NCBI GenBank assembly: GCA_951812345.1
Contig: OX638295.1
Span: 1,770,965 to 1,834,964, forward strand
Direction: 5' to 3'
Source: Rhodothermales bacterium
GTDB taxonomy: Bacteria; Bacteroidota; Rhodothermia; Rhodothermales; VXPQ01
Length of the DNA: 64,000 nt
The translations under genes and the position numbers were made by a program. Positions 59,693 through 64,000 of this stretch are shown in pieces; position 1 is the stretch's first letter; each line of letters starts with the position of its first letter. The notes beneath the pieces are model-generated. The model was not told the DNA's origin. It worked only from the letters and a program-made list of their open reading frames with translations, and made no database searches.

Positions 59693-62029
59693 TTATTCAT
59701 ATCCTTTCATTTTATCGACTTCCGGCATGCTTCGTGCCGAAATATCGTCCCCTCCCTGCAGATCGGCGCCGGACAAGAGTTCGGAGACAATGCGATCCGC
59801 GCCGTACATATGCTCCAGCACCTCGATGATGCCCCGGGCGTCGACAGACACTGCGCGACCCTGTTCGTCCAGATACACATAGGTATTGGGAAGAGCGTCG
59901 ATATTACTGTCAAACACCACGCCCACGATGCGCAGTTCCTTGTCGAGAAGCGGCGAACCGGAATTTCCGCCCGTGATGTCGTTGGTCGTGACCAGATTGA
60001 CGGCCGTGGACCGGTCCAAGGAATCCGGCGGGTGAAGCCACTGGTCCGGCAAATCCCAATCGGTATCTTCCCCGCCGTACGAATAATAATGGTCGTACAT
60101 CCCGAACAAGGTGGTATGAGGCGGCGCGGTGGTGCCATTATAGGGATATCCCGCCACGACGCCATCGGCGATGCGGAGCGAAAACGTCGCGTCCGGAGGT
60201 ATTTGCGCACCGTACAGGGCAAAACGAGCAAGGGACAGCAAGGCATTCAGTTCCTGTTCCCTCCTGTCGAGCCCGGATATCTGTTGCTGGATCGACAAAA
60301 ACAGCGGCGTTACAGCCTGCGCCATCGCTTCCGCAGGATCGCCGCTGCCCAGGAAGCCTTCTTCCAGCAGCACGGCGAATTTCGCGGAATCGCGCAAAGC
60401 CGTGCCGGAAATAATCCGATCGGCGGCCTCTTCGGGCGTCTGCCCCTGCAACAAACGATTCACCGTCGGATCGTTTTCGCCAAGGTGGCGCAAAAATTCG
60501 TGCAGGCGCACCGCCAGCATGCGCTTCTCCAGTTCCGGGGGCCAGTCTTCTATGTCCAGCGCATCCTCCAGCACATCTTCGATTTCGTCCGCCGGCATAC
60601 CCCGCTGTCTCATCAGGCTGATAATGTACCCGTAAGCGGACCGCACAAGCACATGCGAATCGAAGGCCGGCGCGCCAAAAAACAGGAATGCCCTGTTCTG
60701 ATCCGCCATCGCCTCTTTCGAACGCTGCAAACGCGCGATTTCGCCGATCGCGTGGCCGTATTTCTCCTGTAAAGAATCCACGGCGGCGATCTCTGCGACC
60801 AGCTTCCTTTCCGCCGTCACCCGGCGCGCTATCAGCAGCGAATCGCGTAATCCGGTCAGTTCTCCTTCATTCTTTTTGAACTGATTCGATATCTGATGCG
60901 AGGCGTTGCGCAGGTCGTTTTCCTGGGTTAATTCCTGTTCCTCGGCAATGTACTCCTCCAGAATCCGCATCCGATCTTTCAGCGCATCAAGCGCCGCAGG
61001 CAACATATAATCCCGCTCGAACTCCAGTTGCCCGACCGTTTCGAGGCGGCTGGTCGTGCCCGGATTGCCTACCACAAAGACCGCTTCTCCTTCCTGCGCT
61101 CCGTCCTTGTCCCACGCAAAATAATGCGGCGTGCTCAGGGGCTCGCCCTCCGAATCATAGGCGCGGAAAAAACTGAAATCGAAACTGTACCGGGGGTACG
61201 TGAAGTTGTCCGGATCCCCCCCGAAGGCGCCAACAGGCAATTCCGGTGCAAACACCAGCCGGATATCGTCATAGCGGCGGAACGTATAGGCCGAATACCG
61301 CCCGCCGTGATACAATTCGACCACCTGCACCGTCAAAAGCGAATCCCTCCCCTGGGCCTCCGCATTCATACGCGTCTCGATGCGCTCCAGCCTCCTTCCG
61401 CGCGCAGCCGCCGAACGATCGTCGCTGTTCATAGCCCGCTCGCCCCGGCCTTGCCTCCTGCGGGACCCAGCGTTTTCATCGTCCGGATACCGAACGAGAC
61501 CGTAAACCTGCTCCGTAACGTCCTCGATAGCCACCAACTGATCCACATACAGATCCTCAACCTTACGCTCTGCACCGGTCGAATCCGCATAAAATCCGTT
61601 ATCGAGTAATGTCTCCCCCTCGCGCGTCACGTCCGCAATGCTTTCCCGCGCACAATGGTGATTCGTAAGAATGAGCCCTTGAGGAGATACGAAAGACGCC
61701 GAACAATTCGGGAGCCGGAGCGCTCCGAGACGCGCCCGGGCGAACCAGGCGGAATCCGGCTTGAATCCATAGGCCTCCTCGAAATAACCGACCGGCGGAT
61801 CCTCGAACGTCCACATCTTTCCCGTATCGAATCGTCCGATCTCGACATCGGCCGGTGCAGAAACCGGGCTTGCCTCTTCTTCCTCCGGAGAAAAAGAATC
61901 CACGACCGCAATCGGTTCCGTCGTACCGGGGCGCTCCACGACAGAAACGACCTGGCTGCTTCCGCTGCACCCCGTCCACAACAGAAGGCACAGTATCGCC
62001 GCTCCCGACCGCTTCCTGCAAATATTCAT
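59693..62029 (-). CDS. S46 family dipeptidyl-peptidase, lipoprotein, Ser at the S1 selectivity position
   Basis: About 778 residues. The ATG at 62027-62029 gives MNICRKRSGAAILCLLLWTGC, a lipoprotein signal with LWTGC lipobox near residue 21; ATG codons 2 and 7 codons upstream are alternatives. Catalytic parts of the DPP7/DPP11 family are intact: His in TNHHCAR near residue 125, Asp in GGDPDNFTYPR near 290, and Ser in GGNSGSP near 690. The position that is Gly in DPP7 and Arg in DPP11 appears as Ser here (VVFDSNIDAL). An Arg/Ala-rich insert (residues about 195-225, RRRQGRGERAMN region) is absent from the neighbour. It removes dipeptides in the periplasm; it lies 35 bp after the other S46 gene. 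Confidence 0.88.
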   Translation of the reverse strand: MNICRKRSGAAILCLLLWTGCSGSSQVVSVVERPGTTEPIAVVDSFSPEEEEASPVSAPADVEIGRFDTGKMWTFEDPPVGYFEEAYGFKPDSAWFARARLGALRLPNCSASFVSPQGLILTNHHCARESIADVTREGETLLDNGFYADSTGAERKVEDLYVDQLVAIEDVTEQVYGLVRYPDDENAGSRRRQGRGERAMNSDDRSAAARGRRLERIETRMNAEAQGRDSLLTVQVVELYHGGRYSAYTFRRYDDIRLVFAPELPVGAFGGDPDNFTYPRYSFDFSFFRAYDSEGEPLSTPHYFAWDKDGAQEGEAVFVVGNPGTTSRLETVGQLEFERDYMLPAALDALKDRMRILEEYIAEEQELTQENDLRNASHQISNQFKKNEGELTGLRDSLLIARRVTAERKLVAEIAAVDSLQEKYGHAIGEIARLQRSKEAMADQNRAFLFFGAPAFDSHVLVRSAYGYIISLMRQRGMPADEIEDVLEDALDIEDWPPELEKRMLAVRLHEFLRHLGENDPTVNRLLQGQTPEEAADRIISGTALRDSAKFAVLLEEGFLGSGDPAEAMAQAVTPLFLSIQQQISGLDRREQELNALLSLARFALYGAQIPPDATFSLRIADGVVAGYPYNGTTAPPHTTLFGMYDHYYSYGGEDTDWDLPDQWLHPPDSLDRSTAVNLVTTNDITGGNSGSPLLDKELRIVGVVFDSNIDALPNTYVYLDEQGRAVSVDARGIIEVLEHMYGADRIVSELLSGADLQGGDDISARSMPEVDKMKGYE

Positions 62030-62064
62030 GAACATGGCGAAAAAGGGCATATTACTAAGGCATA

Positions 62065-64000
62065 CTATTCGGACAGGATGGCGTCGGCTTCTTCCTCGGA
62101 TTCGGCGAAACGCCCCGACGTCGTCTCCATAACAAGGCGATCCGCATCGTACATGTCGTCGAGCGCCTCAAGAATACCGCGGGCATCGACCGAAATGCTT
62201 CGCGCCCGGTCCGTCAAGTAGATAAAATCCCCGGAGAGGCTCTCGATATTGCCATCGAACAGAAGACCTGCAAGACGCAAATCCGGATCGATCACGGGAG
62301 ATCCCGAATTGCCCCCGATCGTATCGTTGGTGGAAACGAAATTCAGAGGCGTACGCATTTCGAAGTTTCCCGGCGGAGTCAACCAGCGCGCGGGCATGTC
62401 CCACGGCGTATCCGGACCGTACGAATAATAGTGGTCGTACAACCCGTAATACGTCGTATACGGAGGCGCCACCGTACCGTTATACGGATACCCCTGTACG
62501 ACCCCGTCGGCTATGCGCAGCGAGAAGGTGGCGTCGGGAGGCGTCTCCACGCCGTACACCGCATACCGGGCACGCCCGATCTGCTGCGCAAGAGATTGTT
62601 CTTCGACGGCAAGCGCCGCCATAGCGCTACGATACGCCGTCAACTTCTCAACAATGGCGTCAACGACCTGTATGGCGGGATCGGCCTCCGTGATGGAACC
62701 GGCTTGCAGCGCCTCTATGACTCCAGCCGCTTCCGTCAGCAGCGAATGCTCGACCACATGCTGCGCCGCCTCTTCAGGGGAACGCTCGCCAAGTATATCG
62801 ACGACAAGCGCGCTTTCCGGACCGAAACGATCCGACCACGTTTGGAACCGCGCGGCAAGAAACGCAGCCTGCATCGCCGCCGGTTGATCGGCAATCAGTG
62901 CAAGTTCCTCATGCACATTGTCCGGGATATTCCGCAGCGTATCGACCGGTCCGACATATTCATGCACGACAAGCGCGCGACGAAGCGCCGCAGCCCCGAG
63001 AGAAGAGGCCGGGTTCAATGCAAGAAATGCCCTGAACGCATCTCCGTACGTCCGCTTCTCTTCCTGTACTTCACGCATCCGTCCGATGAGATCGCCATAC
63101 TGCTCGCCAAGCGCCGGTGTCTGCCCGATCGCTTGCATGAACTGCTCTTCGGCGTCCATGCGGCGGGCTGTCACCACGGGATCGTTCAACGCCTTCACGC
63201 GACCCGTGTACAATTTACGGGCATTCTGTAACGAAAAAATCCGGTTGACGAGCGCATCCTGGCCTTCCGCAGGCGTCTCGGCCTGCAATGCCTCCAATGC
63301 CGCAAGGCGCGTCTCGATCAGGTCGAGAAGAGCGGGTTCCTGCACATCGCGCCGGAACGTCAACTCCGCGACGGTGGACAGCCGGAACGTGGATCCTGGA
63401 TTACCAATCACAAACACGGGGTCTCCTGCCTTTATCCCCTTGCTGCTCATAGGAAAATAATGGGTGACTTCAAGTGGTTTATCGTTGTCGTATACACGAA
63501 ACAGAGCAATATCCAGCGTATGGCGAGGATAGGTAAAATTGTCGGGATCGCCCCCGAAAAACCCGATCTTCAACTCAGGAATAAGCACAAGCCGGAGGTC
63601 GGTATAGCGACGAAAAACGTACGCGGATAAAAGGGCCCCGTTGTAGATGGAAATAATCTCCACATGATGCCCCGGACCCGCTTCCGCTTCAATGCGCTCC
63701 TGCACTCCATTGATTGCCTCCTGCCGCATCTGCTCACGTCCGGCGTCATCTTCCGAAACGCCGGCAATAGCGGCTTCCACCTCAGGCGTAATATCCCGGA
63801 TGTCAACCAACTGGTCGGCCCACATGCCATCCACCATACGTTCCTCGCCTAACGACCGGGCATAAAATCCATCGTCAAGAATAGGCTCCCCCTCAAGCGC
63901 AACGCTGACCGCATGGCCCCGGGCGCAGTGATGATTCGTTAATACAAGCCCGGTCGGCGACACAAACGAGGCCGTACAGCCGGGAATCCGCAACGTGCCG
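62065..64000 (-). CDS. S46 family dipeptidyl-peptidase, 5' end outside window, Gly at the S1 position
   Basis: At least 645 residues are visible; the frame is open to base 64000, and by comparison with the paralogue the missing N-terminus is about 100 residues with its signal. Visible motifs: RIPGCTASFVSPTGLVLTNHHCARG with the catalytic His, GGDPDNFTYPRHTLD with Asp, and TNDTIGGNSGSPVIDP with Ser. The selectivity position appears as Gly (LLFDGNIES), as in DPP7-type enzymes that prefer hydrophobic P1 residues. Identity with the next gene is highest around these motifs and over FSLRIADGVV.GYPYNGT. The two are tandem paralogues, probably with different peptide preferences. Confidence 0.88.
   Translation of the reverse strand, partial: GTLRIPGCTASFVSPTGLVLTNHHCARGHAVSVALEGEPILDDGFYARSLGEERMVDGMWADQLVDIRDITPEVEAAIAGVSEDDAGREQMRQEAINGVQERIEAEAGPGHHVEIISIYNGALLSAYVFRRYTDLRLVLIPELKIGFFGGDPDNFTYPRHTLDIALFRVYDNDKPLEVTHYFPMSSKGIKAGDPVFVIGNPGSTFRLSTVAELTFRRDVQEPALLDLIETRLAALEALQAETPAEGQDALVNRIFSLQNARKLYTGRVKALNDPVVTARRMDAEEQFMQAIGQTPALGEQYGDLIGRMREVQEEKRTYGDAFRAFLALNPASSLGAAALRRALVVHEYVGPVDTLRNIPDNVHEELALIADQPAAMQAAFLAARFQTWSDRFGPESALVVDILGERSPEEAAQHVVEHSLLTEAAGVIEALQAGSITEADPAIQVVDAIVEKLTAYRSAMAALAVEEQSLAQQIGRARYAVYGVETPPDATFSLRIADGVVQGYPYNGTVAPPYTTYYGLYDHYYSYGPDTPWDMPARWLTPPGNFEMRTPLNFVSTNDTIGGNSGSPVIDPDLRLAGLLFDGNIESLSGDFIYLTDRARSISVDARGILEALDDMYDADRLVMETTSGRFAESEEEADAILSE

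Overview
The window comes from a moderately GC-rich Gram-negative bacterium, most likely of the Rhodothermota/Balneolota side of the Bacteroidota-Chlorobi group. The evidence is indirect: two small secreted proteins carry near-identical type IX secretion C-terminal sorting domains, there is a TonB receptor with a carboxypeptidase-regulatory domain, two S46 dipeptidyl-peptidases sit in tandem, and several Tat-exported sugar oxidoreductases and isomerases are present. No rRNA, tRNA, CRISPR array, phage or intact insertion sequence was seen. About 44 genes are supported and nearly all lie on the minus strand.

Layout. 1-7.5 kb: a minus-strand run of exported or membrane-anchored catabolic proteins (Gfo/Idh oxidoreductase, DM13 protein, TIM-barrel isomerase, esterase, sulfatase, SMP-30-like lipoprotein, NIPSNAP protein cut by the window edge). 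7.5-8.7 kb: a repeat-rich intergenic region, then a plus-strand fumarylacetoacetate-hydrolase-fold enzyme resembling 2-keto-3-deoxy-pentonate dehydratases. 9-13.2 kb: a two-gene type IIA topoisomerase operon (topo IV-like). 13.7-16.5 kb: TonB receptor. 16.5-20.7 kb: gpsA, plsY and two overlapping PLP enzymes of the Cys/Met family. 20.7-24.9 kb: two paralogous T9SS cargo proteins separated by a decayed piece of purM, then purM and a phytoene/squalene-synthase-like protein.

25-44 kb: one long collinear amino-acid cluster read right to left, ilvB-ilvN-ilvC-leuB-leuA-leuC-leuD-cimA-gltB-gltD-thrB-thrC. Upstream of ilvB lies a 52-codon leader ORF whose last 14 residues contain ten Val/Leu/Ile, followed by a terminator-like hairpin with a T-run. 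This looks like classic branched-chain amino-acid attenuation and is the most striking regulatory finding here. The pathway logic is coherent: CimA provides a threonine-independent route to 2-ketobutyrate, IlvBNC and LeuABCD make valine, isoleucine and leucine skeletons, GltBD supplies glutamate for transamination, and ThrBC makes threonine. ilvD, ilvE and ilvA are not in the window.

44.5-51 kb: a TorF-like porin, a GT-like DUF2064 protein overlapping a cysteine desulfurase, murA, and a second exported TIM-barrel plus Gfo/Idh pair. 51-64 kb: a tight minus-strand run of two S46 peptidases, mutS, purD, an NHL-type propeller and a 1171-residue outer-membrane protein.

A 255-bp element with 19-bp terminal inverted repeats occurs as two full copies (between the FAH-fold gene and parE; between gltB and gltD) and one 49-bp left-end fragment (after thrC). 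It looks like a miniature inverted-repeat transposable element. All three copies end exactly at a start or stop codon.
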